DNA from: Bacilli bacterium
GTDB taxonomy: Bacteria > Bacillota_I > Bacilli_A > RFN20 > CAG-826
Reading direction: 5' to 3'
Assembly: GCA_017470115.1 (NCBI GenBank)
Contig: JAFUEZ010000003.1
Span: forward strand, 109,064-173,063
Length of the DNA: 64,000 nt
Positions 1 to 10,408 of this stretch are shown here, piece after piece (within the stretch, counting starts at the first letter, position 1; every line of letters starts with the position of its first letter). The translations under genes were made by a program, and so were the position numbers. The notes under the pieces were generated by a model. That model worked only from the letters and a program-made list of their open reading frames with translations. It was not told the DNA's origin and did no database searches.

Positions 1-681
1 TCATATAATTTGATGAACGGAGCAAGAACTAGTGATGGTAATTTTGTTCCAGTTAAAACCGGACAAGGAAATAACGAAGAAAGATTTGGCCTTGAACTTG
101 GAATTGCTGAAACTATTGGTAATGTTGATCCTACCAAACCAGTTTATTTAATAAAATACGCATACGGTGGTACAAATTTATATTCAAATTGGCGTTCAAA
201 GACAAGTAAAAATACTGGATATCTTTATAATGGAGCTGTAGCTTACGTTTTAGAACAATGCAGGAAATTAGAAGAAATGGATTTGTTCCCAACAATTAAT
301 GCAATTTGTTGGATGCAAGGAGAAGATGATTCAAATTCGCCTTCATATGGAGAATATGAAACCTTAGAAAGAAATTTCAAAAATGATTTAAGAAATGATT
401 TTAGTTACTATAAACCTCTTGATAAAGAAATTGGTTTTGTAGATGGATATATTTCTGATTCTCCTGCATGGCAACATTATGTAGAGATTAATAATGCAAA
501 ACTTAACTTATCGAAAGAAGATGAAAATCATGTAATAATCGATAGTATTGCAGAGAATTTGAAATATAATGCTGAACCATTAGGTGGACCAGACATTTAT
601 CATTTTGATAGTGGCAGCGAAGTTAAACTAGGAAATTTATTTGCTGAAAAGATAATTGCAGATTTTATCGACATTGATTAA
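1..681 (+). CDS. SGNH/CE6-like carbohydrate esterase (sialate O-acetylesterase type), 5' truncated
   Basis: The reading frame is open to the left edge, so the N-terminus with the GQSN nucleophile block is outside the window. What remains shows the later SGNH-hydrolase blocks: a Gly/Asn block (YGGTNLYSNW), the WMQGEDD block typical of the SASA/DUF303 esterases, and a C-terminal D-x-x-H (PDIYHFDSGSEVKLG) that would supply the catalytic Asp and His. Known members deacetylate sugars or plant polysaccharides, often outside the cell; whether this one is secreted cannot be seen because the N-terminus is missing. A hairpin terminator follows, so it is not co-transcribed with the NRPS operon downstream. 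Confidence 0.75.
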   Translation, partial: SYNLMNGARTSDGNFVPVKTGQGNNEERFGLELGIAETIGNVDPTKPVYLIKYAYGGTNLYSNWRSKTSKNTGYLYNGAVAYVLEQCRKLEEMDLFPTINAICWMQGEDDSNSPSYGEYETLERNFKNDLRNDFSYYKPLDKEIGFVDGYISDSPAWQHYVEINNAKLNLSKEDENHVIIDSIAENLKYNAEPLGGPDIYHFDSGSEVKLGNLFAEKIIADFIDID

Positions 682-703
682 TTAAAAGAATTATCAATAT
701 TTT

Positions 704-735
704 AAAGAGAAACAATACTATGTTTCTCTTTTTTA
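704..735 (+). terminator. Rho-independent terminator after the esterase
   Basis: AAAGAGAAACA (704-714) pairs with TGTTTCTCTTT (721-731) and is followed by a T run. It separates the esterase from the phosphopantetheinyl transferase gene. Confidence 0.75.
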
Positions 736-775
736 TTCACTTGATATATTTGTGCGTGATAAGATAAATATAACG

Positions 776-1384
776 ATGGTTAATGTAAAAATTCGAATTC
801 TACATACTTCACTAATCAAACAAAATATAACTTTTGTTCTATCTTTTGTTGATGAAAATAGAAGAAAAACGGCTGAAAAATTTGTTCATGAAAAGGATAA
901 ACTTTTGTCATTAGGAGCAGGGTTTTTAATGGAAAAATATCTTCCAGAAGGTGAAATCAAAATAAAAGAAAGTGGAAAACCTTATTTAGAAAATGGTCCA
1001 TTTTTTAATGTTTCACATTCAGAAGAATATGTTGTTTTTGTAAGCGATGAATCAAGAGAAGTAGGAGTTGATATCGAAAAAATAAATGAGAATAAAATCG
1101 ATGGTATTCGCTATGTTTTAGATAAAGAAGAGAATAAGATTGAAGACATTAATGCTCTTTTTCAAGTTTGGTCAAATAAAGAAAGCCTTGTTAAATGTAT
1201 TTCTTATGAGCTAAAAAACATAAAAGATGTGAAAGGAATACCTCTAGAAGGAAAGCGAATCGTTGATGAACAAACTTATTACACAAAATCTTTAATTTTT
1301 AATGGCTACGCATTATCTTTAACTTTAAAAGGAGAAGAGCCATTCAATATAGAAATTATCAATCTCAATTCATTGGAGGATTAA
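776..1384 (+). CDS. sfp: 4'-phosphopantetheinyl transferase (Sfp/AcpT family)
   Basis: Transfers 4'-phosphopantetheine from CoA to the carrier-protein serine, converting the downstream NRPS from apo to holo form. The Mg-binding motif GVDIE is present near mid-protein, with a second W-S-N-K-E-S-L-V-K motif about 45 residues later, both diagnostic of the Sfp family; about 202 aa fits the family. The reading frame is also open from a GTG at 752, but a TATATT box at 745-750 would place transcription start after that codon, so I chose the ATG at 776; neither start has a strong ribosome binding site. The stop lies 4 bp before the NRPS start, so the two are surely translated from one message and this enzyme is the dedicated activator of that NRPS. 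Confidence 0.85.
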   Translation: MVNVKIRILHTSLIKQNITFVLSFVDENRRKTAEKFVHEKDKLLSLGAGFLMEKYLPEGEIKIKESGKPYLENGPFFNVSHSEEYVVFVSDESREVGVDIEKINENKIDGIRYVLDKEENKIEDINALFQVWSNKESLVKCISYELKNIKDVKGIPLEGKRIVDEQTYYTKSLIFNGYALSLTLKGEEPFNIEIINLNSLED

Positions 1385-1388
1385 TAGT

Positions 1389-4300
1389 ATGGAAAAGTAT
1401 TATTTAAGTCAATCTGAACTAGGTATTTTGTTAGAGTGTTTAAATCCAACAACAAAATACAATTTGCCATCTTTAATGGAACTTGGTGAAAATCTTGATG
1501 TAAAAAAATTAAAAGAAGCAATTAATAAATTTGCTCACGTTCATCCAGGAATTTTTACTATTCTTAGAAAAGATGATGAAGGTGGTTTTTATAAAGAATT
1601 TTTAGAAGAAGAAATTGATGTACCTTTAATTGAATTAGAGAAAATTGATAAAAAATCTTTAGTAAGGGAATTTGAATTATTTGGTTCTCATCTCTATCGT
1701 TTTGAGATCTTAAAAGTTAAAAATATTTATTATTTATTCTTTGATTTCCATCACATTATAGCTGATGGCGGATCAATAAAATTATTTATTGATTCTCTTG
1801 AAACACTATATAAAAATGGTGAAATTCAAAACGAAAAACAAAACGCATTTGAATACGGAAATTTTGAAAAAACCCTGCAGAACTCCACTGAATTTAAAAA
1901 AGCAGAGGCATATTACAAGGAAAAATATAGTGGAATTGATGCTGAATCAACTATAGTTGAAGATGTAAAAGAAGAAAAAATTTCACATAAAACAATTAGA
2001 AAAGAGTTAAAAGTTTCTGCTGAGGAAGTTAAGAAATTTACTAAAAAAGAAGGCATCAAAACTAGTGCATATTTTATCAGTGCTTTCTTATTCTTACTTA
2101 GCAAAGTTAATATGGATAAAGAAGCAATTATTGCAACAATACATAACGGGAGAAGCGAAGAACTTAAAAATACATTTGGTATGTTTGTTAGAACTTTCCC
2201 TCTTTATATCAATTTTGAAGGCATTAATGATTCAAAAGAAATGCTTCATAAAGTAAATGAAGAATTGACTCATAATGTAGAAAACGATTTGTACTCATTC
2301 TCTCAAGTTGTTTCAAATTTAGGCGTAAATCCTGAAATCTTATTTGCTTATCAAGGCGATTACATGTTTAAAACTAACTTCTTGGGTAAGGAAGTTGTTG
2401 CTGAACAACTTGAAGAAAAAGATGGGAAAGGAATCATGTCAATTGAAGTCCATCGCTATAACGATAAATTCCAAATTTGGTTTGAATATCGTAGTGACTT
2501 GTATTTAGACAGTTCAATCAATCAATTAATCGATTTATATGACATCACCCTTGAAAAATTACTTGATTCACCAATCGCATTAAATGAATTTGATCTTTTA
2601 GATGATCATCAACTAGAAGTTTTGGATAGCTTTAATGATGTAGATATATCAGAAGTTGAACTCGATAAAATGGTTTTAGATAAATTCGACTACTGGCTAG
2701 AAAAAGAACCAAACAAAGAATTGGTTATTTTCAAAGATAGAAGATATACCTACAAGCAAGTTGATCTTATTTCAAATAGAATCGCAAATGAGTTAGTAAA
2801 ACTTGGTGTAAAAGCTGAAGATAAAGTTTCAATTTTGATTTCAAAGAGCGAATTCGTTGTTATTGCTTCCTTAGGCGTTATTAAATCCTGTGCAGCTTAT
2901 CAACCACTTGATGTATCTTACCCAAAAGAAAGATTAAATTTCATGGTCAAAGATGCTGCAAGTAAAGTCGTCATTGCTGAAAGACAATACATTGATTTAC
3001 TTGATGAATATAAAGGCCCAGTTATTTATCTTGATGAATTGGATAAATTAAAAGATGAATCTCGACCAATAAATAGACCAAAACCAAGCGATCTTTTCAT
3101 CATGCTTTATACATCTGGATCAACAGGTGTACCAAAAGGAGTTATGCTTGAACACCACAATATTATGTCGGCTTGTGGAGTTGATATTAAATTTAGAAAT
3201 CTTCAACACGATGCTCATGTAAGCGCCTATGCTTCATATGGATTTGATGCTGATATGTTTGATTTATATCCAACAATTTGTGTTGGTGGCACAATCTATA
3301 TTATTCCTGAAGAGATGCGTTTAGATTTGATTGAGTTAAATAAATATTTGAACGAAAACAGGATAACTGACGCATTTTTCACAACTCAAGTTGGAAGACA
3401 ACTTGTTAGTGAACTTAGTTTTGAAACAATTAGAACTATATCAGTTGGAGGCGAAAAACTTGTCCCAATTAACCCTCCAAAAAATTACAAATTATACAAT
3501 TTATATGGCCCAACTGAAGGCACAATTTATTGTTCAGGATTTATAGTTGATAAGCTCTATCATAGAATTCCAATCGGTCACGCTTTAAAAGATTATAAAT
3601 TCTATGTTTTAGATGAGAACAAGAAACGTGTACCTTATTTAGTTAAGGGGGAATTATATATTTCAGGTCCTCAAGTCTCTAGAGGTTATTTAAATAGAGA
3701 TGAAGAAAATAAAAAAGCATTCTTAACAAACCCATTTGATAAAGATCCTGTTTTCCATAATCTTTATAAAACGGGTGATATTGTTAGATTCTTGCCAAAT
3801 GGAGAAATCGATTTTATTGGAAGAAAAGATTTCCAAGTCAAACTCAGAGGATTTAGAGTTGAACTTTCTGAAGTCGAACAAATTATTAGAGAATATCCTG
3901 ATATTAAGGATGCAACCGTAAAAGATTTTGCTGATCCTGCTGGAGTCAAATATATTGTTGGTTATATTGTTAGTGATAAAAAGATTGACATTGATGACTT
4001 AAAAGCCTTCATCAAGAGCAAGAAACCTCCATATATGGTTCCTCCTTACATCATGCAACTTGAAAGTATTCCATTAAACCAAAACCAAAAAGTTAATAAG
4101 AAAGCTTTACCAGTTCCTGAATTAAAGGTTGAAGAAGTTGTTGCTCCATCAAACGAAGATGAACAAAAGATTTTTGACATTATGAAAGATATTTTAGGTC
4201 ACTCATCATTTGGTGTTACAACAGATATTTATGAAGCTGGTTTAACTTCGATTTCATCAATTACTTTAACGGTTAGATTATCAAAAGCTTTCAATAAACA

Positions 4301-7300
4301 AATTACAAATCAAGATTTGAGTTCAAATCCAACAATTCGTGATTTAGCTGTTCTTTTAAATAATAAAGAAGATGAAAAAACTTATGAAATTCGTGAAGAA
4401 TATCCATTAACAAAGACTCAAGAAGGAATTTTTATTGAATCAATTGCTAAACCAGGAAGCACAAATTACAACATTCCATTATTATTTAAAATTGATAAAT
4501 CAATCGATTTAAATAAACTTAAAGAAAGCGTTATTAAAGCAATAAAAGCGCACACTTATCTACTTTTGAATCTTGCAATGGATGATGATGGAAACATTAA
4601 AGCTTTAAGAAAAGATGAAGAACCAAAAGTTGAAATCTTAAAGGTTGATAAACTCGACAAGGCCTCTTTAGTTAGACCATTTGAAATTGTTGGTGGTTCT
4701 TTATATCGAGCTGAAATTTATGAAACTAAAAAAGATAATTATCTTTTCTTAGATTTCCACCACATAATTTGCGATGGTACTAGTGAAGTAATAATCTTAA
4801 ATGACATCAATAAAGCATATTCAGGTGAAGAAATCGAAAAAGAAGAATTCACTGGTTTTGAACTTGCATTAGAAGAACAAGATAAACGCGCTTCAAATCA
4901 ATATGAAGAAGCAAAGAATTATTATTCTTCATTATTAAAAGATGTTGAAGAAGGTTATTTATTAAAGAAAGATTTAAAGACAAAAGATGAAGCAAAACTT
5001 CACGTCGACGATATTTATTCTTCCTTGGATGTTGATGTAATTAAATCATTCGCTTCTAAAAACGGATTAACATTAAATGCGATAACCAACTTTGTTTTTG
5101 GCTTTACATTCTCTAAATTTATTTATAAAGAAGATGCACTTTTTGTCACGATTTATAATGGCAGAAACAGTTCAAAAACAATGAATACTGTCTCAATGAT
5201 GGTTAAAACACTACCTGTTTATATTAAATATAAAGAAGAAGATGAGATCATTCCTTTACTTGAATCCGTAAAGAAACAATTAGAAAATTCTGAATTGAAT
5301 GATATTTATTCTTTCCAAGAAATCGCTTCAACATTTAATATTACAAGCGATGTAATGTTTGCATATCAAGGTGATTTATTTACATTTGATACAATTGCAA
5401 ATAAAAAAGCAGAATCAGTTATTTTAGATTCTGATGATGCAAAATCACTCTTCTCATTAGATGTATTTATTGAAGATAATAAATTCAAATTACATTTTGA
5501 ATACGATGAATCTCAATATGGCGTTGAAACAATTAAATCATTTGCTCGTTTATTTGAATTGGTATTAGAAGAAGTGAGCAAAAAGAAATATATTCATGAA
5601 ATTAATTGTTTACCTGAAGAAGATAAAAAATTATACGAAAAATTCAATCAAACTTATGTCGAGCCATCAAATAAAGTTTATAGCAAGCTTGTTGAAGAAA
5701 TGGTTGAAAAATATCCAGACAATTTAGCTGTTGCAGGAAAAGATGGTGAATATACATATCAAAAGTTTAACGAAGCAGCAAACAAAATTGCTCATGCTTT
5801 GCTTGATAATAAAGTAGAATTAGGCGATAGAGTTATTATGCTCATGCCAAGAAGAGCAAGTGCTTATATCGTCAGAGAAGGTATTTTAAAATCTGGTGGG
5901 GCATTTGTTGCTATCGATCCAAAATATCCAGATGATAGAGTTGAATACATTATTACCGATAGTGATTCAAAAGTTTTGATCACTACAAAAGAAATCGAAG
6001 AAGATAAAAAAGAGCTTTTAAAGAAAACTGGAATCAAGGTTTTACGAATCGAAGAGATTTTAGAATCTAAGAAAATTAGTAATCCAAATGTTGATATTCC
6101 AATGTCGTCTTTAGCTTATATTATTTACACTTCTGGCAGTACTGGAAAACCAAAAGGAGTGATGATTTCTCACAAAAACCTTGCTAATTACGTATTAAAT
6201 GGCTCAAATTTAGCAACTAGAGAATATCGTATCATCAAAGGAAAAGTCTCATCTTGCTCATTTGCTTCCTTTGCTTTTGATGCTTCTTTACAAGAAGAAT
6301 GTGTTGTTTTATCTCATGGCTATCAAGCTGTAATTGCAAGTGAAGAAGAAATTGAAAATCCATTATTACTTTCTGAAACACTTAAAAAATATGGCGTTAA
6401 TATTATGTTCTTAACTCCTTCATATGTTTCAAATGTTTTAGATACACCTGAATTCTTAGAAGCTTTGAAGAATTTCCAAGTTCTTGATATGGGTGCAGAA
6501 GCAGTTCCTTATGAACTAGTTGAAAGAATTAGAAAGTTAGGAATTAATTGTTTAATTGATAATGGTTATGGACCAACTGAAACAACAATCACATCATCAA
6601 TGACATTTATTGAAGATAAATATGTCACGATTGGAACACCTGTTGCTAATACAAAATATTATATTTTGGATAAAGCAGGACATGTCCTTCCAATTAATGC
6701 AATTGGAGATTTAACAATTGCTGGAGATAGTGTTGGTATTGGTTATTACAAATTAGAAGAAAAGACCAAAGCAGCTTTCATAGAAGTAAATGGCGAACGT
6801 GCTTATAGAAGTGGTGATCTTGCAAGAGTTAATAGCGAAGGCAACACAGAATTCTTTGGCCGATTAGATAATCAAATTAAACTTCATGGTTTAAGAATTG
6901 AATTAGATGAAATTGAAAAAGTTTGTAATTCGCATCCAGATGTCACAAGATGTATTGTTTTGGTTAAAAATAACGCAATTGATGGCGATTATCTTGCTTT
7001 ATATTACACAGCAAGTAAAGAATTAAGCAAAGAGGAATTAACTGCGTTTATGGCAAAATCATTAACGCCATATATGATCCCTAAAGCCATGATGCAACTC
7101 GAAAAAATTCCACTTACACCAAATGGAAAAATTGATAAGAAAGCATTACCAGAAATTACAACAACTTCATCAAATAAAGAGAAAAAAGCTCCACGAAATG
7201 CCGCTGAAAAAGCAATCTGTAACATTTTTGCTAAAGCACTCGGCTTAGAAAGTGTTGGAGTTGATGAAGATTTCTTTGAACTTGGTGGAACTTCATTAAG

Positions 7301-8621
7301 TGCATCAAAAGTTGCAATGTTGGCTTTAAAAGAAGGCTTACCAATTGCTTATAAAGATGTTTTTGATAATTCAACAGCAGAAGAATTGGCTGCTTTAGTT
7401 AATAAAGATCAACCAGTTGTTGAAAAAGTCAAAGAAAAAGAAGTTGAAGAAAGTAAATTCCCTGCTTTAGAGAAGAATAAGGTTGAATTTGTTGATGAAA
7501 TCCATAAAGAAAAAGATTTAGGTACTGTTTTACTTGCTGGAGCAACTGGATTCTTAGGCATCCACATCTTAAAAGAATTAATTGATGAACATGTCGAAAC
7601 ATATATTTTAGTTAGAAGTAAACATATCTCATTAAATAGTAGAATGTCGCTTTTACTTGAATATTATTTTGATAATCCATTTGAAGAAGAACTTAATTCT
7701 TATATTCATATTATTGAAGGCGATATCGCTGATGAAGATTTGAAGGCAAAATTAAAAGATATCAAATTTAATACTTTGATTAATGCTGCAGCTATTGTCA
7801 AACATTTCTCAAATGACGATATTATCGAAAGAATTAATGTTGGTGGAGTTAAAAATCTCATTGATATTGCTTTAGAACATAAAGCTAGAATGATTCAAAT
7901 TTCTACTTTATCTGTTGCTGGAGAAAATATTGATAATAAATTCCCAGAACATTTCCGTATGAAAGAATATCAACTCGATATTGGACAAGATATTTCAAAT
8001 AAATACATCAATTCCAAATTTAATGGCGAAGCAGCAATGCTTGAAGCAATCCATGATAAAGGATTAGATGGAAAAATCATTAGAGTTGGCAATTTGATGA
8101 GTAGACAAAGCGATGGTGAATTCCAAGTTAATTCGATTACTAACGGCTTTATGCGTGGATTAAGAGGATATTATGCACTTGGTAAATTCCCAATTTCATC
8201 TTTAGATGAAACAACTGATTTCTCACCAATTGATGAAGTAGCAAAAACAATTTTAGTTTTAGCAACAGCTCCAAAAGAATTCACTGTATTCCATAGCGCA
8301 AATTCACATCCTGTTGAAATGGGTGATGTCATTGAAGCGATGAATGAATGTGGTTTACACATTGATAACGTTAAAGATGAAGAATTCATGGATGCAGTTT
8401 TTGAAGCAACAAATGATGAAGAAAAGAGTAAGAAAGTATCTGCATTAATTACTTATACAAGTAAAGATAACCATTCACATTCTTACATTTTGACTGATAA
8501 TAGTTTCTCAATCAAAGCACTATATCGTTTAGGATATAAGTGGCCAATTACCGATAAAGAGTATTTAATTAAAGCTATTAAATCTTTAATTTCACTTGAA
8601 TTCTTTGAAAGGGACGATTAA
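1389..8621 (+). CDS. Dimodular non-ribosomal peptide synthetase, C-A-T-C-A-T-R
   Basis: Domain order (2410 aa): condensation with HHIIADG at 121-127; adenylation with the LYTSGSTG loop near 573, YGPTE, and a terminal NQNQKVNKKA lysine; carrier with Ser954 in AGLTS; second condensation with HHIICDG at 1124-1130; second adenylation with YTSGSTGKPKG near 1580; carrier with Ser1969 in GGTSL; and a C-terminal thioester reductase with the Rossmann GATGFLG at 2051-2057 and a Y2206-x3-K2210 catalytic pair. No thioesterase is present, so the peptide would leave by NADPH reduction as an aldehyde or alcohol. The leading C domain may N-acylate the first residue or simply be a starter relic. Reductase-ended dimodular NRPSs of gut Firmicutes are known to make dipeptide aldehydes that cyclise to pyrazinones; that product here is inferred. 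The stop overlaps the next ATG (TAATG). Confidence 0.95.
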   Translation: MEKYYLSQSELGILLECLNPTTKYNLPSLMELGENLDVKKLKEAINKFAHVHPGIFTILRKDDEGGFYKEFLEEEIDVPLIELEKIDKKSLVREFELFGSHLYRFEILKVKNIYYLFFDFHHIIADGGSIKLFIDSLETLYKNGEIQNEKQNAFEYGNFEKTLQNSTEFKKAEAYYKEKYSGIDAESTIVEDVKEEKISHKTIRKELKVSAEEVKKFTKKEGIKTSAYFISAFLFLLSKVNMDKEAIIATIHNGRSEELKNTFGMFVRTFPLYINFEGINDSKEMLHKVNEELTHNVENDLYSFSQVVSNLGVNPEILFAYQGDYMFKTNFLGKEVVAEQLEEKDGKGIMSIEVHRYNDKFQIWFEYRSDLYLDSSINQLIDLYDITLEKLLDSPIALNEFDLLDDHQLEVLDSFNDVDISEVELDKMVLDKFDYWLEKEPNKELVIFKDRRYTYKQVDLISNRIANELVKLGVKAEDKVSILISKSEFVVIASLGVIKSCAAYQPLDVSYPKERLNFMVKDAASKVVIAERQYIDLLDEYKGPVIYLDELDKLKDESRPINRPKPSDLFIMLYTSGSTGVPKGVMLEHHNIMSACGVDIKFRNLQHDAHVSAYASYGFDADMFDLYPTICVGGTIYIIPEEMRLDLIELNKYLNENRITDAFFTTQVGRQLVSELSFETIRTISVGGEKLVPINPPKNYKLYNLYGPTEGTIYCSGFIVDKLYHRIPIGHALKDYKFYVLDENKKRVPYLVKGELYISGPQVSRGYLNRDEENKKAFLTNPFDKDPVFHNLYKTGDIVRFLPNGEIDFIGRKDFQVKLRGFRVELSEVEQIIREYPDIKDATVKDFADPAGVKYIVGYIVSDKKIDIDDLKAFIKSKKPPYMVPPYIMQLESIPLNQNQKVNKKALPVPELKVEEVVAPSNEDEQKIFDIMKDILGHSSFGVTTDIYEAGLTSISSITLTVRLSKAFNKQITNQDLSSNPTIRDLAVLLNNKEDEKTYEIREEYPLTKTQEGIFIESIAKPGSTNYNIPLLFKIDKSIDLNKLKESVIKAIKAHTYLLLNLAMDDDGNIKALRKDEEPKVEILKVDKLDKASLVRPFEIVGGSLYRAEIYETKKDNYLFLDFHHIICDGTSEVIILNDINKAYSGEEIEKEEFTGFELALEEQDKRASNQYEEAKNYYSSLLKDVEEGYLLKKDLKTKDEAKLHVDDIYSSLDVDVIKSFASKNGLTLNAITNFVFGFTFSKFIYKEDALFVTIYNGRNSSKTMNTVSMMVKTLPVYIKYKEEDEIIPLLESVKKQLENSELNDIYSFQEIASTFNITSDVMFAYQGDLFTFDTIANKKAESVILDSDDAKSLFSLDVFIEDNKFKLHFEYDESQYGVETIKSFARLFELVLEEVSKKKYIHEINCLPEEDKKLYEKFNQTYVEPSNKVYSKLVEEMVEKYPDNLAVAGKDGEYTYQKFNEAANKIAHALLDNKVELGDRVIMLMPRRASAYIVREGILKSGGAFVAIDPKYPDDRVEYIITDSDSKVLITTKEIEEDKKELLKKTGIKVLRIEEILESKKISNPNVDIPMSSLAYIIYTSGSTGKPKGVMISHKNLANYVLNGSNLATREYRIIKGKVSSCSFASFAFDASLQEECVVLSHGYQAVIASEEEIENPLLLSETLKKYGVNIMFLTPSYVSNVLDTPEFLEALKNFQVLDMGAEAVPYELVERIRKLGINCLIDNGYGPTETTITSSMTFIEDKYVTIGTPVANTKYYILDKAGHVLPINAIGDLTIAGDSVGIGYYKLEEKTKAAFIEVNGERAYRSGDLARVNSEGNTEFFGRLDNQIKLHGLRIELDEIEKVCNSHPDVTRCIVLVKNNAIDGDYLALYYTASKELSKEELTAFMAKSLTPYMIPKAMMQLEKIPLTPNGKIDKKALPEITTTSSNKEKKAPRNAAEKAICNIFAKALGLESVGVDEDFFELGGTSLSASKVAMLALKEGLPIAYKDVFDNSTAEELAALVNKDQPVVEKVKEKEVEESKFPALEKNKVEFVDEIHKEKDLGTVLLAGATGFLGIHILKELIDEHVETYILVRSKHISLNSRMSLLLEYYFDNPFEEELNSYIHIIEGDIADEDLKAKLKDIKFNTLINAAAIVKHFSNDDIIERINVGGVKNLIDIALEHKARMIQISTLSVAGENIDNKFPEHFRMKEYQLDIGQDISNKYINSKFNGEAAMLEAIHDKGLDGKIIRVGNLMSRQSDGEFQVNSITNGFMRGLRGYYALGKFPISSLDETTDFSPIDEVAKTILVLATAPKEFTVFHSANSHPVEMGDVIEAMNECGLHIDNVKDEEFMDAVFEATNDEEKSKKVSALITYTSKDNHSHSYILTDNSFSIKALYRLGYKWPITDKEYLIKAIKSLISLEFFERDD

Positions 8622-10408
8622 TGCTAGAGCGTAATTCAAAATTGATGACAAAAAAGATGTTTCAATATTTGATTCCATCGATATTGATGATTTTTGCCAT
8701 GCAATTTGGATCTCTTTTAGATGGAATTTTAGTTGGTAATTTTATTGGAAACGATGCTTTAAGCGCCTCTTCCCTTGTTTTACCGGTTTTATATGTCATC
8801 CAGTTACCAGGATTTGCTATTGGAACTGGAGGAGCGATTGTTGTCGCAAATTTACTTGGTAAAAGAGAAGTAGCAAAAGCAAAAACTGCATTTACTTTAT
8901 CAATGATAATAGCGGTAGGAGTTTCTTTATTATTTACGATTCTTGCATTCTTTGTTTCTGAACCTCTTGCAGGATTATTTTGTCCAGAAGAATTTAAAGA
9001 ATTAGGCAAGCAATATATATTTGGATATTTAGTAACTGATCCAATTGTCGGATTTAGTTTAGCTATTGCTTGTTTTATTAGTGTTGATAATAATCCACGT
9101 TTAGCATCGATTATGTATATTGTTGCTAATGCTGCAAAAGTAGGTAGTGAATTCTTATTTATTACGATGTTAACAGGTAGTGCAAAAATGCTTGGAGCAG
9201 CTTTATCAACAGGGGTTGGTTATTTAGTTGGTGATTTATTAATCATTTTCTATATCAAGAGCAAAAAGAGATTATTATCGTTCTCTTTTAAATTTGATGC
9301 ACCTAAAGAAATGCTACTAGACTCTTTAAAAGCATCTTCATCAACGGCTTTAAATTTAGCATTAACTGCAATTCAATTAGCAATTTGTTCAATATTTGTT
9401 TCTAAACTTATTGATCCTGCTTCAGTTGATATTTTACTATTTGGTGTTTTATCAAATATGGTTTTCGTGTTTGATTTACTTTTAGGAGGAGTAATACAAG
9501 TAATACCAAATATTTGTGGGGTACTTTATGGAGAAAAAGATTATTATGGACTCAAAAAGATCACAAGATTAATTTATTTAATTAATGTCATTGTGACTTC
9601 TTTAATCATAATTGTTTTATTTATTTTCCCTCAATTTTATTGTCAAATTTTTGGTTTTGATGCATCAGTTGATCCAGAAAGAATTAGTTTATTCATTAGG
9701 ATATTCATTTTTGCATTCATTCCTTATGAAATATCTAAATTTAATCAAATGTATTATCCTACCATCGAGAAGAATCTTCCTGCTTATGTAACCGTTGTTT
9801 GTAGAACATTAGTCTTGATGTTACCTTTATCAATTATTCTTTTACATACACATGGATTACTTGGATATTTTGTAGGTCAACTTATCGCTGAAATAGGAAC
9901 AGTTTTATTCACATATTTATTTATTTTCATTTATGGAAGAGTCAAAAAACTTAAAAAACAAGGAATATTCTTAATTCCTTCTTCAAAAGAAATAGATAAA
10001 TATGATGTAACTGTAAATAATGATAAAAACAATGTCCCATTACTTTCTGAAGAAATCGAAAATTTTGCTTTAAAACACAATGTTTCTAAGCGTGATGCTT
10101 CAATGATTGCCTTAGGGGCAGAAGAGATGGTTTCAAATATCATCGAATACGGATATAAGATTAAAAATCACCATTATTATATTGATGTCACACTAAGAAT
10201 TATCGAAGATAAGATGGTTTTAACTATTAAAGATGATGGGATGGTTTTTGATCCAACACAATATAAAGAAGATGAAGCTGAATTTTCAACTAGTGGCATC
10301 TTGTTAATTAGAAAAATAGTAGATAAAATTTCTTATACAAGAGTTTTAAATACAAACAACACTTCAATAGAAATTTATTTAAAAGGAGTAAATGAAAATG
10401 AACATTAA
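8621..10408 (+). CDS. MATE-family exporter fused to an RsbW-like anti-sigma ATPase domain
   Basis: Residues about 1-450 form a multi-helix MATE/MatE transporter (roughly 12 hydrophobic segments; the N-terminal region resembles the MATE repeat, with a second repeat after about residue 220). After a charged linker, residues about 465-590 are a GHKL ATPase of the RsbW/SpoIIAB type: an N-box E-E-M-V-S-N-I-I-E-Y-G-Y and a D-D-G-x-x-F-D-P box. MATE proteins are usually about 450 aa, so the ~140-residue tail is a true extension. It starts on the last base of the NRPS stop codon and overlaps the STAS gene by 17 bp. The context suggests export of the NRPS product, with the cytoplasmic domain docking on the STAS protein; that coupling is an inference. 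Confidence 0.88.
   Translation: MLERNSKLMTKKMFQYLIPSILMIFAMQFGSLLDGILVGNFIGNDALSASSLVLPVLYVIQLPGFAIGTGGAIVVANLLGKREVAKAKTAFTLSMIIAVGVSLLFTILAFFVSEPLAGLFCPEEFKELGKQYIFGYLVTDPIVGFSLAIACFISVDNNPRLASIMYIVANAAKVGSEFLFITMLTGSAKMLGAALSTGVGYLVGDLLIIFYIKSKKRLLSFSFKFDAPKEMLLDSLKASSSTALNLALTAIQLAICSIFVSKLIDPASVDILLFGVLSNMVFVFDLLLGGVIQVIPNICGVLYGEKDYYGLKKITRLIYLINVIVTSLIIIVLFIFPQFYCQIFGFDASVDPERISLFIRIFIFAFIPYEISKFNQMYYPTIEKNLPAYVTVVCRTLVLMLPLSIILLHTHGLLGYFVGQLIAEIGTVLFTYLFIFIYGRVKKLKKQGIFLIPSSKEIDKYDVTVNNDKNNVPLLSEEIENFALKHNVSKRDASMIALGAEEMVSNIIEYGYKIKNHHYYIDVTLRIIEDKMVLTIKDDGMVFDPTQYKEDEAEFSTSGILLIRKIVDKISYTRVLNTNNTSIEIYLKGVNENEH

Noticed and set aside
8662..9009. Minus-strand frame of 115 residues inside the MATE gene
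   Set aside because: Antisense to a well-supported MATE domain, with no RBS or promoter.
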